Below, piece after piece: positions 49,223 through 57,162 of a stretch of 64,000 nucleotides of DNA (the stretch's first letter is position 1; every line of letters begins with the position of its first letter). The translations under genes were made by a program, and so were the position numbers. Under the pieces are notes generated by a model. It saw nothing but the letters and a program-made list of their open reading frames with translations. It did no database searches and was not told where the DNA came from. The stretch spans positions 1 through 64,000 of the forward strand of contig BMSW01000025.1 in NCBI GenBank assembly GCA_014649355.1, written 5' to 3'. Source of the DNA: Streptomyces althioticus. Its GTDB lineage: Bacteria > Actinomycetota > Actinomycetes > Streptomycetales > Streptomycetaceae.

Positions 49223-51487
49223 ATGACCCAGCAGGACAGCTTCATCACCATCACCGGGGCCACCGGGAACAATCTCAAGGACGTCTCGCTCCGCATCCCG
49301 AAGGGCCGGCTGACCGTGTTCACCGGCGTCTCGGGATCGGGGAAGTCGTCGGTCGTCTTCGACACGATCGCGGTCGAGTCGCAGCGGCAGCTCAACGAGA
49401 CGTACACCTGGTTCGTGCGCAACCGGCTGCCCAAGTACGAGCGGCCGCACGCACGGGCGATGGAGAACCTGACGCCGGTGATCGTCGTCGACCAGCGGCC
49501 GGTCGGCGGCCACTCCCGGTCGACGGTGGGCACGATGACGGACGTGCACTCGGTGCTGCGGGTGCTGTTCTCCCGCCACGGCACCCCGAGTGCGGGGCCG
49601 GCGACCGCGTACTCGTTCAACGACCCGTCGGGCATGTGTCCCGGCTGCGACGGTCTGGGCCGGACCGTGCGGCCGGACTGGGACCGCATCCTCGATCCGG
49701 ACCGCTCCCTCGCCGAGGGGGCGGTCCGGTTCCCGCCGTTCGCGCCGGGCACCTGGCAGGGGCAGGCGTACACCAACAGCGAGGACCTGGACCCGCGCAA
49801 GCCGGTACGTGAATTCACGGCCGACGAGCGGACGTTCCTGATGCGCGGGCGGCCCGGCAGCAAGGTCACCGTGCAGGGCACGGGCGGCACCTGGACCACC
49901 GAGTACGAGGGGCTGGCCGACCGCTTCGAACGGCTCTACCTGAAGCGGGACCTGGAGGGGATGAGCCAGAAAACCCGTGACCTGGTACGGGAGTTCCTCA
50001 CCGAGGGCGTCTGCCCCGACTGCGGCGGCGCCCGGCTGAACCGGGCGGCCCTGGCCTCCCGGATCGACGGCCGGAACATCGCGGAGCTGTCGGCGATGCA
50101 GGTGTGCGACCTGATCCCGGTGCTGCGGGAGATCGACGACCCGGTGGCGGGGCCGGTCGCCGCTGCCGCCGTCGCCGCGCTGGAGCGGATCGACCGCATC
50201 GGCCTCGGCTACCTCTCCCTCGACCGGGCGACGTCCACCCTGTCCGGCGGCGAGGGCCAACGGCTGAAGACCGTGCGGCACCTGGGCTCCAGCCTGTCCG
50301 GGATGACGTACGTCTTCGACGAGCCGAGCGTCGGGCTGCACCCGCGGGACGTGCACCGGCTGGGCGAACTGCTGCTGCGCCTGCGGGACAAGGGCAACAC
50401 CGTGCTGGTCGTCGAACACGACCCGGACGTCATGGCCCTGGCCGACCACGTGGTCGACATGGGTCCGGGCGGGGGCCGCGAGGGCGGCAGGGTCGTCTTC
50501 GAGGGGACGCCGGCGGGGCTGGCCGCCTCCGGCACCCTCACGGGACGCTGCCTCGGACGGCGTACGGAGGTGAAGACCCAGGTGCGCGCCCCGTCCGGCG
50601 AGCTGTGGGTGAAGGGGGCGGACCGGCACAACCTGCGGGACGTCACCGTGTGCTTCCCGGCCGGGGTGCTGACCGCGGTGACCGGGGTGGCGGGGTCGGG
50701 GAAGAGCACCCTGGTCGCCGAGTTCACCGACGCGCACCCCGAGGCCGTGGTGGTCGACCAGTCGTCCGTCGGCATCTCCGGACGGTCCACCCCGGCCACG
50801 TACCTGGGGATCATGGACACGGTACGGAAGACCTTCGCGCGGGAGACGGGCGCGGAACCGGGGCTGTTCAGCTTCAACTCCACCGGCGCCTGCGGGACCT
50901 GCGGCGGACGGGGGATCCTGTACACCGACCTGGCGTTCATGGACCCGGTGACCACCACCTGCCCGGACTGCGAGGGGCGGCGGTTCGGCGAGGAGGTGCT
51001 GCGGCTGACCGTCGGCGGACGGTCCGTCGCCGACGTGCTGGAGATGACCGCAGGCGAGGCCCTGGACTTCTTCCACGACGAGGGCGTACGGCGACGGCTG
51101 CGCGCGCTGCGGGACGTCGGGCTGACCTACCTCACGCTGGGCCGGCCGCTGTCCACCCTGTCCGGCGGCGAGCGGCAGCGGCTGAAGCTGGCCACCCGGC
51201 TGCACCGGGACGGCGCGGTGTTCGTGCTGGACGAGCCCACGACCGGGCTGCACATGGCGGACGTGGACGGGCTGCTCGGCCTGCTGGACCGGCTGGTGGA
51301 CGCGGGCAACACGGTGGTCGTCGTCGAGCACAGCCTTCAGGTGGTGGCGCACGCGGACCACGTGGTCGACCTGGGTCCGGGCGGCGGGCGCGACGGCGGC
51401 CGGGTGGTGTTCGAGGGCACACCGGCCGAGCTGCTGCGGGCTCCTGGGTCGTACACCGGGGAGCATCTGCGGCGGGCCGTGGGCTGA
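49223..51487 (+). CDS. UvrA-like excinuclease-type ATPase (drug-resistance/DrrC type paralogue)
   Basis: A 754-aa UvrA paralogue, about 200 residues shorter than UvrA and lacking the UvrB-binding insertion, like the DrrC-type proteins linked to DNA-targeting drugs. It keeps two ABC ATPase modules (GVSGSGKSS and GVAGSGKST; LSGGEGQRLK and LSGGERQRLK) and zinc-finger cysteines (CPGCDGLG, CPDCGG, CGTCGGRG, CPDCEGRR). It starts 10 nt after the ABC-F stop. TAGCGT, overlapping that stop codon (49210-49215), lies 7 nt before the ATG, so an internal leaderless promoter is possible. Confidence 0.87.
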   Translation: MTQQDSFITITGATGNNLKDVSLRIPKGRLTVFTGVSGSGKSSVVFDTIAVESQRQLNETYTWFVRNRLPKYERPHARAMENLTPVIVVDQRPVGGHSRSTVGTMTDVHSVLRVLFSRHGTPSAGPATAYSFNDPSGMCPGCDGLGRTVRPDWDRILDPDRSLAEGAVRFPPFAPGTWQGQAYTNSEDLDPRKPVREFTADERTFLMRGRPGSKVTVQGTGGTWTTEYEGLADRFERLYLKRDLEGMSQKTRDLVREFLTEGVCPDCGGARLNRAALASRIDGRNIAELSAMQVCDLIPVLREIDDPVAGPVAAAAVAALERIDRIGLGYLSLDRATSTLSGGEGQRLKTVRHLGSSLSGMTYVFDEPSVGLHPRDVHRLGELLLRLRDKGNTVLVVEHDPDVMALADHVVDMGPGGGREGGRVVFEGTPAGLAASGTLTGRCLGRRTEVKTQVRAPSGELWVKGADRHNLRDVTVCFPAGVLTAVTGVAGSGKSTLVAEFTDAHPEAVVVDQSSVGISGRSTPATYLGIMDTVRKTFARETGAEPGLFSFNSTGACGTCGGRGILYTDLAFMDPVTTTCPDCEGRRFGEEVLRLTVGGRSVADVLEMTAGEALDFFHDEGVRRRLRALRDVGLTYLTLGRPLSTLSGGERQRLKLATRLHRDGAVFVLDEPTTGLHMADVDGLLGLLDRLVDAGNTVVVVEHSLQVVAHADHVVDLGPGGGRDGGRVVFEGTPAELLRAPGSYTGEHLRRAVG

Positions 51488-51565
51488 ACCGGGTTACCCG
51501 TGGTACATGTCATCGGGGCCCGGGGTGGTCCCGCCGGGCGGCGGACTGCATGATGGCGGGGCCGG

Positions 51566-51594
51566 GGCCCGTGGCCGGCGGCCACGCGCGGGCC
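51566..51594 (+). terminator. Hairpin between the UvrA-like gene and ddaH
   Basis: GTGGCC (51571-51576) pairs with GGCCAC (51580-51585) around a 3-nt loop; outer GGCCC/GGGCC arms extend it. It lies about 80 nt past the UvrA-like stop and before the ddaH ribosome site. It may terminate or attenuate. Confidence 0.4.
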
Positions 51595-51638
51595 GAGAGG
51601 CCCCGAGAACCAGCACGTCCGATCCGAAAGGCGAACCC

Positions 51639-52415
51639 GTGCCCAGCAAGAAGGCCCTCGTCCGCCGTCCCGCGCCCAGCCTCGCCGACGGGCTGGTGAC
51701 GCATGTCGAGCGGGAGGAGGTGGACGTCGACCTCGCCGTGCGGCAGTGGGAGGCGTACACGGACGCGTTGCGGGCGCACGGCTGGGAGACCGTCGAGGTG
51801 GTCCCGGCCGACGACTGCCCGGACTCCGTGTTCGTGGAGGACACGGTGGTGATGTTCCGCAACGTGGCGCTGATCGCCCGCTCCGGCGCGGAGTCGCGGC
51901 GTGCGGAGACCCTCGGCGTCGAGGAGGCGGTGGCGTCCCTGGGCTGCTCGGTGAACTGGGTCTGGGAGCCGGGCACGCTGGACGGCGGCGACGTCCTGAA
52001 GATCGGCGACACGGTGTACGTGGGCCGCGGCGGGCGCACCAACGCGGCCGGGGTGCAGCAGGTGCGGGCCGCGTTCGAGCCTCTGGGCGCGCGAGTGGTC
52101 GCCGTGCCCGTGGCGAAGGTGCTGCATCTGAAGTCGGCGGTCACCGCGCTGCCCGACGGGACGGTCGTCGGGCACATCCCGCACATGGACGCCCCGTCGC
52201 TGTTCCCGCGGTTCCTGCCGGTACCCGAGCCGTCCGGGGCGCACGTGGTGTGCCTGGGCGGCGACAAGCTGCTGATGGCGGCGAGCGCCCCGAAGACGGC
52301 GGAGCTGTTCGCGGATCTCGGCTACGAGCCGGTGCCGGTGGACATCGGCGAGTTCGAGAAGCTGGAGGGCTGCGTGACCTGCCTGTCGGTGCGGCTGCGG
52401 GACCTGTACGCCTGA
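51639..52415 (+). CDS. ddaH: N(G),N(G)-dimethylarginine dimethylaminohydrolase
   Basis: A 258-aa amidinotransferase-fold enzyme that hydrolyses methylated arginines to citrulline and methylamines; the Streptomyces enzyme is a well-studied example. The PDSVFVEDTVVM segment binds the guanidino group, LDGGDVLKIGDTVYVG is diagnostic, HLKSAVTALPDGT supplies the catalytic His, and the nucleophilic Cys is in EGCVTCLSVR near the C-terminus (the first Cys of the pair by analogy). GTG at 51639 follows GAAAGG. It may also act on arginine, overlapping with arginine deiminase activity. Confidence 0.92.
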   Translation: MPSKKALVRRPAPSLADGLVTHVEREEVDVDLAVRQWEAYTDALRAHGWETVEVVPADDCPDSVFVEDTVVMFRNVALIARSGAESRRAETLGVEEAVASLGCSVNWVWEPGTLDGGDVLKIGDTVYVGRGGRTNAAGVQQVRAAFEPLGARVVAVPVAKVLHLKSAVTALPDGTVVGHIPHMDAPSLFPRFLPVPEPSGAHVVCLGGDKLLMAASAPKTAELFADLGYEPVPVDIGEFEKLEGCVTCLSVRLRDLYA

Positions 52416-52468
52416 CCGGCGTGCCGGGGAGGAACATCCCGCTGGTCAGCGGCCTTTTACGGTGCTCT

Positions 52469-52518
52469 TAACCTACGGCTTCGTAACCTACGGGTACGTA
52501 GCCTACGATGCCGTAGGT
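52469..52518. promoter_or_regulatory. Three 15-bp tandem repeats with palindromic end, upstream of the desaturase gene
   Basis: The units TAACCTACGGCTTCG (52469-52483), TAACCTACGGGTACG (52484-52498) and TAGCCTACGATGCCG (52499-52513) are head-to-tail. The last unit plus TAGG forms an inverted repeat CCTACG-ATGC-CGTAGG (52502-52517). The exact 15-bp phase (about 1.5 helical turns) and the shared CCTACG half-site suggest cooperative binding of a TetR-type regulator that controls fatty acid desaturation. No regulator gene is adjacent. Confidence 0.65.
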
Positions 52519-52573
52519 CGACCGGCACCGCTCGCCGGCACGTCCGCATGTCCCCGTCCCCCTGGAGCCACCC

Positions 52574-53548
52574 GTGACGCTCACTCCTGCCCATCTCGGC
52601 AGCCCCTCCGTCTGGACCGACGCCCGGCTGCTGTACGCGCTGGAGGAAGTGGTCGAGAAGGAGCTCAACCGGCACCTGAAGGTCGCCAAGGACTGGATGC
52701 CGCACGAGTACGTGCCGTGGAGCGACGGGCGCAACTTCCCGGGCTTCTTCGAGGACGGCGAGGCCTGGGACAAGGAGCAGTCGAAGGTCACCGAGGTCGG
52801 CCGGATCGCGCTCGTGGTGAACCTGCTGACCGAGGACAACCTCCCCAGCTACCACCACGAGATCGCCTCCCTGTTCGGCCGGGACGGCGCCTGGGGCACC
52901 TGGGTGCACCGCTGGACCGCCGAGGAGGGCCGTCACGGCATCGTGATGCGCGACTACCTGCTCGCCTCGCGCGCCGTGGACCCGGACAAGCTCGAGCAGT
53001 TCCGCATGGCGCACATGAGCGAGGGCTTCGAGTCGGACAACCGGCACTCGATGCTGCACTCGGTCGCCTACGTGGCCTTCCAGGAGCTGGCCACCCGCAT
53101 CTCGCACCGCAACACCGGCCACCAGTCCGGCGACCCGGTCTGCGACCGCATGCTGGCGCGCATCGCGACCGACGAGAACCTGCACATGGTGTTCTACCGG
53201 AACCTGCTGAAGGCGGCGTTCGAGCTCGCCCCCGACCTGACGATGCAGGCCGTCCGCGACGTGGTGGTGAACTTCCGCATGCCCGGCCACGGCATCCCCG
53301 GCTTCGAGCGCGCCGCCGCCCAGATGGCGATCGGCGAGGTCTACAACATGCGCATCCACCACGACGACGTCATCCAGCCGGTGCTGCGCTTCCTGAAGAT
53401 CATGGAGATGGACGGACTCGGCCCCGAGGGCCTCAAGGCGCAGGAGGAGCTGGGTCTGTTCCTCGGCGGCCTCGACGCCGAGGCGTCGAAGTTCGACGAG
53501 AAGCTCGCGGCCCGCAAGGCCCGGATGGCGGCCCGCGCCGCCGGCTGA
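52574..53548 (+). CDS. Acyl-ACP desaturase (soluble di-iron stearoyl-ACP desaturase type)
   Basis: A 324-aa ferritin-like di-iron enzyme that introduces a cis double bond into acyl-ACP, related to plant stearoyl-ACP desaturase and mycobacterial DesA. Iron-ligand motifs are TAEEGRHGIVM (EExxH) and ATDENLHMVFY (DExxH), with the extra Glu residues in LTEDNLPSYHHEI. GTG at 52574 has GGAG about 7 nt upstream. The tandem-repeat operator 56 nt upstream suggests tight control. Unsaturation matters for membrane fluidity in a cell otherwise rich in branched acids. It is convergent with the WhiB gene, 16 nt apart. Confidence 0.93.
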   Translation: MTLTPAHLGSPSVWTDARLLYALEEVVEKELNRHLKVAKDWMPHEYVPWSDGRNFPGFFEDGEAWDKEQSKVTEVGRIALVVNLLTEDNLPSYHHEIASLFGRDGAWGTWVHRWTAEEGRHGIVMRDYLLASRAVDPDKLEQFRMAHMSEGFESDNRHSMLHSVAYVAFQELATRISHRNTGHQSGDPVCDRMLARIATDENLHMVFYRNLLKAAFELAPDLTMQAVRDVVVNFRMPGHGIPGFERAAAQMAIGEVYNMRIHHDDVIQPVLRFLKIMEMDGLGPEGLKAQEELGLFLGGLDAEASKFDEKLAARKARMAARAAG

Positions 53549-53564
53549 ACCCGGCCGGGGCGCC

Positions 53565-53813
53565 CTAACGGGAGTCGCTGCGCCGCAGGGCGTGGCGTTC
53601 CTTCTCCGACAGGCCGCCCCACACGCCGAACCGCATGTCGTGGGTGAGGGCGTACTCCAGGCAGGTCACGCGGATCGGGCACAGGCCGCAGATGCGCTTG
53701 GCCTCGCGGACCGAGCTGCCGGGCTCGGGGAAGAAGAAGTCTCCCCCGGTCTGCGCGCACAGCGCCTCCTCCTGCCAGGAGAGGTCGGGCGGCGTCAAGG
53801 TGTCGGTGTGCAT
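53565..53813 (-). CDS. WhiB-like (Wbl) iron-sulfur transcription factor
   Basis: An 82-aa Wbl protein. The four [4Fe-4S] cysteines are C19, C42, C45 and C51 (spacing x22, x2, x5), followed by the GVWGG turn at residues 63-67 and a basic C-terminus (KERHALRRSDSR) for DNA contact. Wbl proteins bind the principal sigma factor and control sporulation, antibiotic resistance and redox responses. The N-terminus is short, as in the WhiB/WblH size class. No target can be read from the sequence. The start lacks a clear Shine-Dalgarno. Confidence 0.93.
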   Translation of the reverse strand: MHTDTLTPPDLSWQEEALCAQTGGDFFFPEPGSSVREAKRICGLCPIRVTCLEYALTHDMRFGVWGGLSEKERHALRRSDSR

Positions 53814-53938
53814 GGCCGGAAGCGTGCCCGAGCGTGAAAAACGTTCGATCAACGCGGCATCAACGCCGGGGCCCCCGGGCGGCGGCCCCGGCCCGGCGGA
53901 ACCTCGCGTGGCGGCCACGATGGTGGCGCCCTGCGGCA

Positions 53939-53954
53939 CCGCCGCGCACGGCGG
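53939..53954 (-). terminator. Short hairpin after the VOC gene
   Basis: CCGCCG/CGGCGG with a 4-nt loop lies 12 nt past the VOC gene stop on the minus strand and upstream of the WhiB gene. It is a plausible weak terminator. Confidence 0.45.
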
Positions 53955-53965
53955 CGCGCCGGGGA

Positions 53966-54760
53966 TCAGGTCTCGCGCGGGTCGCCCCTGAGCACCGCGA
54001 AGCGCGCGCCGTGCGGGTCCTCCAGGCGGGCCAGTCGGCCCACGCCCGGGATCGAGGTGGGGGGCATCCGCACCCGGCCGCCCAGCTCGGCGGCGCGCGC
54101 GGCCACGGCGTCCGGGTCCTCGGCACCGATGTACGGCAGCCAGTGCGGGCGGTTCTCCTCCGCCTCGACGGGGTCGTCGGCGAGCGGCACCATCCCGCCG
54201 AACGCGCCCTCCTCGGCCGTCCCCCGCGAGCTGACGGTCGTGTAGACGCCACCGGGGAAGGTCACCGCGGACGTCTCCCAGCCGAGGACCGCGTGGTAGA
54301 AGGCGGCGGCGCGGGCGATGTCCGGCGTGTACAGCTCGGCCCAGCAGAGGCCGCCCGCCTCGCCGACCGACTCCAGTCCCTCGCGCTCCCCCGGCTGCCA
54401 CACGCCGAAGGCGGCGCCCATCTGGTCGGCGAGGACCGCCGACCTGCCCTGCTCCCCCACGGAGACCGGAGGTGCGGGCACGCTTCCCCTGGCCTTGCGG
54501 ACCGCGTCGGCGGCGGCGTCGGCGTCGGAGGCGCGGAAGTACACGGTCCAGGCGGCCGGGCCCTGTGCGCCGGTGAGCGGTGCGCAGCCCGCGACGATCC
54601 GGCCCGCCCGCTCGAGGAAGCCGTAACCGCCGCCTTCGGGACCCGCGGAGCGGTACGTCCAGCCGAACAGGGCGCGGTAGAAGGACGCGGCGCCCTCCGG
54701 GTCGGGCGTGGTGACGTCGATCCAGCAGGGCGCGCCGTCGACGAAGCGGGTGGTGAGCAT
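53966..54760 (-). CDS. VOC family protein, two glyoxalase-like domains
   Basis: A 264-aa protein made of two vicinal-oxygen-chelate modules (residues about 8-118 and 135-258). Each has the beta-alpha-beta start: CWIDVTTPDPEGAASFYRAL and CWAELYTPDIARAAAFYHAV. The metal-ligand His/Glu set of true glyoxalases is incomplete (Asp at the first ligand position), so it may bind a ligand rather than catalyse. Similar double-VOC proteins include bleomycin-resistance-like and hydroxylase-named members. The ATG has AGGAGG 5 nt upstream. The longer in-frame extension is excluded. Confidence 0.85.
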   Translation of the reverse strand: MLTTRFVDGAPCWIDVTTPDPEGAASFYRALFGWTYRSAGPEGGGYGFLERAGRIVAGCAPLTGAQGPAAWTVYFRASDADAAADAVRKARGSVPAPPVSVGEQGRSAVLADQMGAAFGVWQPGEREGLESVGEAGGLCWAELYTPDIARAAAFYHAVLGWETSAVTFPGGVYTTVSSRGTAEEGAFGGMVPLADDPVEAEENRPHWLPYIGAEDPDAVAARAAELGGRVRMPPTSIPGVGRLARLEDPHGARFAVLRGDPRET

Positions 54761-54869
54761 GGTGCCTCCTGAGGGGAGTCCCGTCGCCTGCTCCGCCGAG
54801 TCTTCCACCCCCCGCCGACAATCGCCCGGACAGTACCCGGACGGCCCACGGCCGATCGGGACGGGTGGG

Positions 54870-55910
54870 TCAGGCGGAGTCCCTGCGGACCAGCGTGACC
54901 GGCAGCACCACCCCGGACGGCCCGGTGCCGTCGGTCTCGGCGGGGGCGGTGCCGCGGTCCAGGTCGCGCAGCAGCATGCGGGCCATCAGGCGGCCCATCT
55001 CCTCGATGTCCTGACGGACCGTGGTGAGCGGGGGTTCGGTCTGCTCGGCGATCGGCAGCATGTCGTCGAAGCCGACCACCGCGACGTCGTCGGGCACGCG
55101 CCGGCCGTGCTCGCGCAGGGCCCGCAGGGCGCCCGCCGCCATCAGGTCGTTGCCGGCGAACACCGCGTCCAGGTCGGGGCGGCGGGCCAGCAGGGCGCGC
55201 ATCGCCCGCTCGCCGCCGGCGGCGGTGAAGTCGCCCTCCTCGACCAGCGCCGGGTCCGGGTCGGCCATGACGTCACGGAAGCCGTCGAGCCGGTCGACGG
55301 CCGAGGTCTGGTCGAGGGCGCCGGTGATGTGCGCGATGCGGCGGCGGCCGAGTCCGAGCAGATGCCGTACGGCGTCGCGGGCGCCGCCCCGGTTGTCGGT
55401 GTCGACGTACCGGACGCCGTCCTCGCCGCCGTTCCAGTGCGGGCGGCCGCCGAACACCGTCGGCAGTCCGGCGCGCTGGATCAGTCCGGGCAGGGGGTCG
55501 TCGATGTGCAGGGAGAACACCAGGGCGCCGTCGACGTGTCCGCCGGCCAGGTAGCGGGCGACGCGCGCGTGGTCGTCGCGGTCCTCGGTGAGGAGCAGCA
55601 CCAGTTGGTTGTCGTGGGCGGTGAGTTCCTTGCTGATGCCCCGCAGCTGCCGGGCGAAGAAGGGGTCGGCGAAGACGCGGGTCTCCGGTTCGGCCACGAT
55701 GACGGCGATCGCGTCGTGGCGCCGGGTGACGAGGCTGCGGGCGGCCTGGTTGGGCACGTAGCCGAGTTCGTCCACCGCGCGCCGGACGCGTTCGGCCAGG
55801 GGTTCGCGCACTCCGTCGGAGCCGTTGACCACACGGGACACCGTGGCCCGGGAGACCCCGGCCCGGGCGGCCACGGCCTCCAGCGTGGGACGTGGCGCAC
55901 TCTCGCTCAC
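54870..55910 (-). CDS. LacI family transcriptional regulator
   Basis: A 346-aa repressor. The N-terminal HTH with hinge is TLEAVAARAGVSRATVSRVV and VREPLAERVRRAVDELGY; the rest is the periplasmic-binding-protein-like sugar-sensor domain (GGHVDGALVFSLHIDDPLP, AGNDLMAAGALRAL, VVGFDDMLPIAEQTEPPLTT). GTG at 55910 (VSESAPRPTL) is chosen over the GTG five codons earlier because GAGGAG lies upstream at the right spacing. A 22-bp palindrome 53 nt upstream is its probable operator. The neighbours (laccase and secreted carbohydrate proteins) are candidate targets. Confidence 0.9.
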   Translation of the reverse strand: MSESAPRPTLEAVAARAGVSRATVSRVVNGSDGVREPLAERVRRAVDELGYVPNQAARSLVTRRHDAIAVIVAEPETRVFADPFFARQLRGISKELTAHDNQLVLLLTEDRDDHARVARYLAGGHVDGALVFSLHIDDPLPGLIQRAGLPTVFGGRPHWNGGEDGVRYVDTDNRGGARDAVRHLLGLGRRRIAHITGALDQTSAVDRLDGFRDVMADPDPALVEEGDFTAAGGERAMRALLARRPDLDAVFAGNDLMAAGALRALREHGRRVPDDVAVVGFDDMLPIAEQTEPPLTTVRQDIEEMGRLMARMLLRDLDRGTAPAETDGTGPSGVVLPVTLVRRDSA

Positions 55911-55962
55911 TTCGGGGCTCCTCACCTGGCGGTTGGCCGAAAGGATAGCCCCGACCGGCCCG

Positions 55963-55984
55963 GCGGCGAGAGCGCTCTCGCCGC
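55963..55984. promoter_or_regulatory. 22-bp perfect palindrome, probable LacI-family operator
   Basis: The palindrome is centred on GAGAGCGCTCTC with a CG at the dyad, the shape bound by LacI/GalR proteins. It sits between the lacI start (55910) and the laccase stop (55999), so it most simply serves autoregulation. It could also act as a hairpin at the end of the laccase mRNA. Confidence 0.65.
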
Positions 55985-55998
55985 GTGCGGGCCGTCCG

Positions 55999-56988
55999 TC
56001 AGTGCGCGTGTCCGGGCTTCTCCCCCGAGGCCGCGGTGTGGGCGTGCTCGTGCGGGTCGTAGCCGGGGATGGTCCCGTCGGGTTTCCTGACCAGGAACAG
56101 GCCGACCATGCCCATGTCCGAGTGGCTCTGGACGTGGCAGTGGTACATCCAGGCGCCCGCTCCCACCCCCTCCCCCGCGATCACCTGGAAGCCGAAGGAG
56201 TCGGCGGGACCGCAGATCTTGGTGTCGACGACCCGGGTGGGGTCGTCGGGCCCGGTGAGGATGCCGGTGCGGTTGTCGGCCCAGCGGTGACCGTGCATGT
56301 GGAAGGTGTGGTAGTACTCACCGTGCGTGATCATGACGATCTCGACCCGGTCGCCCACGGTGGCCTCGAAGTCGGGCCCGGTGTGCGCCGGCTTGTTGTT
56401 GATCGTCATGTCGTTGAAGACGATCGTGTGGGTGGCGTCCGGCAGGACGTCGCCCTTGCGGCGCACGATCACCGGGCCGTAGAGCCCGTTGCGGATGCCT
56501 CCGGTGCCGTGCACGGTGCCGACGACGTGGTCGTGGTAGTGCCAGTATCCGGCGCTGCCCGCCCGCCAGGTGCCGTCATCGCGCCGTCCGGGTCTGTGGG
56601 TGCGCCAGGTGTAGGTGCGGGTGCCGCCGGGCTCGACGGCGCTCTTGTTCTGCTGGGTGCCGTCGCTGGAGATCTCGTAGTCGACGCCGTGGACGTGCAG
56701 GCTGACCGGGACGTCCATCGTGTTCTCGAACTCGATGTGCAGCGTGTCGCCCTCGTTGAGCTCGATCAGCGGGCCGGGGATCGTCGCCTTGCCCTTCTCG
56801 AAGCCGTAGCCCATCTGCCCGCCGTCGAGGCGTTCGGCGTACATCTTGATCCGGCGTACCTCGCCCCCGGCGGGCGCGGTTCTGGCCGTCGCGGTGGCGC
56901 CCGCGGCCTCGGATGCGGTGGACAACGATGTCGTCGCCACGGCGGCGCCGCCCAGGAGTACCCGTCGGTTGAAACCGCGTCTGTCCAT
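55999..56988 (-). CDS. Small two-domain laccase (multicopper oxidase, SLAC-type)
   Basis: A 329-aa exported two-domain multicopper oxidase that forms trimers and oxidises phenols with reduction of oxygen to water. A Tat-type leader is visible (MDRRGFNRRVLLGGAAVAT). Copper-ligand motifs are LHVHGVDYE, GYWHYHDHVVG, YYHTFHMHGHRW and the C-terminal MYHCHVQSHSDMGM, which holds the type 1 Cys and axial Met. The tail is His-rich (PHEHAHTAASGEKPGHAH). The ATG has GGGGAG 6 nt upstream. It is nearly identical in layout to S. coelicolor SLAC (recalled as SCO6712). It is divergent from the ThuA/sugar-dehydrogenase gene. Confidence 0.95.
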   Translation of the reverse strand: MDRRGFNRRVLLGGAAVATTSLSTASEAAGATATARTAPAGGEVRRIKMYAERLDGGQMGYGFEKGKATIPGPLIELNEGDTLHIEFENTMDVPVSLHVHGVDYEISSDGTQQNKSAVEPGGTRTYTWRTHRPGRRDDGTWRAGSAGYWHYHDHVVGTVHGTGGIRNGLYGPVIVRRKGDVLPDATHTIVFNDMTINNKPAHTGPDFEATVGDRVEIVMITHGEYYHTFHMHGHRWADNRTGILTGPDDPTRVVDTKICGPADSFGFQVIAGEGVGAGAWMYHCHVQSHSDMGMVGLFLVRKPDGTIPGYDPHEHAHTAASGEKPGHAH

Positions 56989-57091
56989 GCCGAACTCCCC
57001 ATGTGGCTGTCATGAACCTGTGAAACCGTAGCGGCCCCCTCAGGGTTTATCCACACTCAGGACAAAGTTCGGTTCATTACTGCGATAGGTA

Positions 57092-57120
57092 TTGGCGTCT
57101 GACGCAAAGAGGTCTAGCTT
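57092..57120 (+). promoter_or_regulatory. Promoter of the secreted ThuA/sugar dehydrogenase operon
   Basis: TTGGCG (57092-57097) and TAGCTT (57115-57120) are separated by exactly 17 nt. TTGGCGTC and GACGCAA overlap as a near-palindrome at 57092-57107, a possible operator over the -35. Divergent transcription toward the laccase starts within the same 174-nt region. Confidence 0.7.
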
Positions 57121-57162
57121 CCTTGTCGCTGTTGCTGCGACCGAGGAGGGGTGGGTGGCCAC

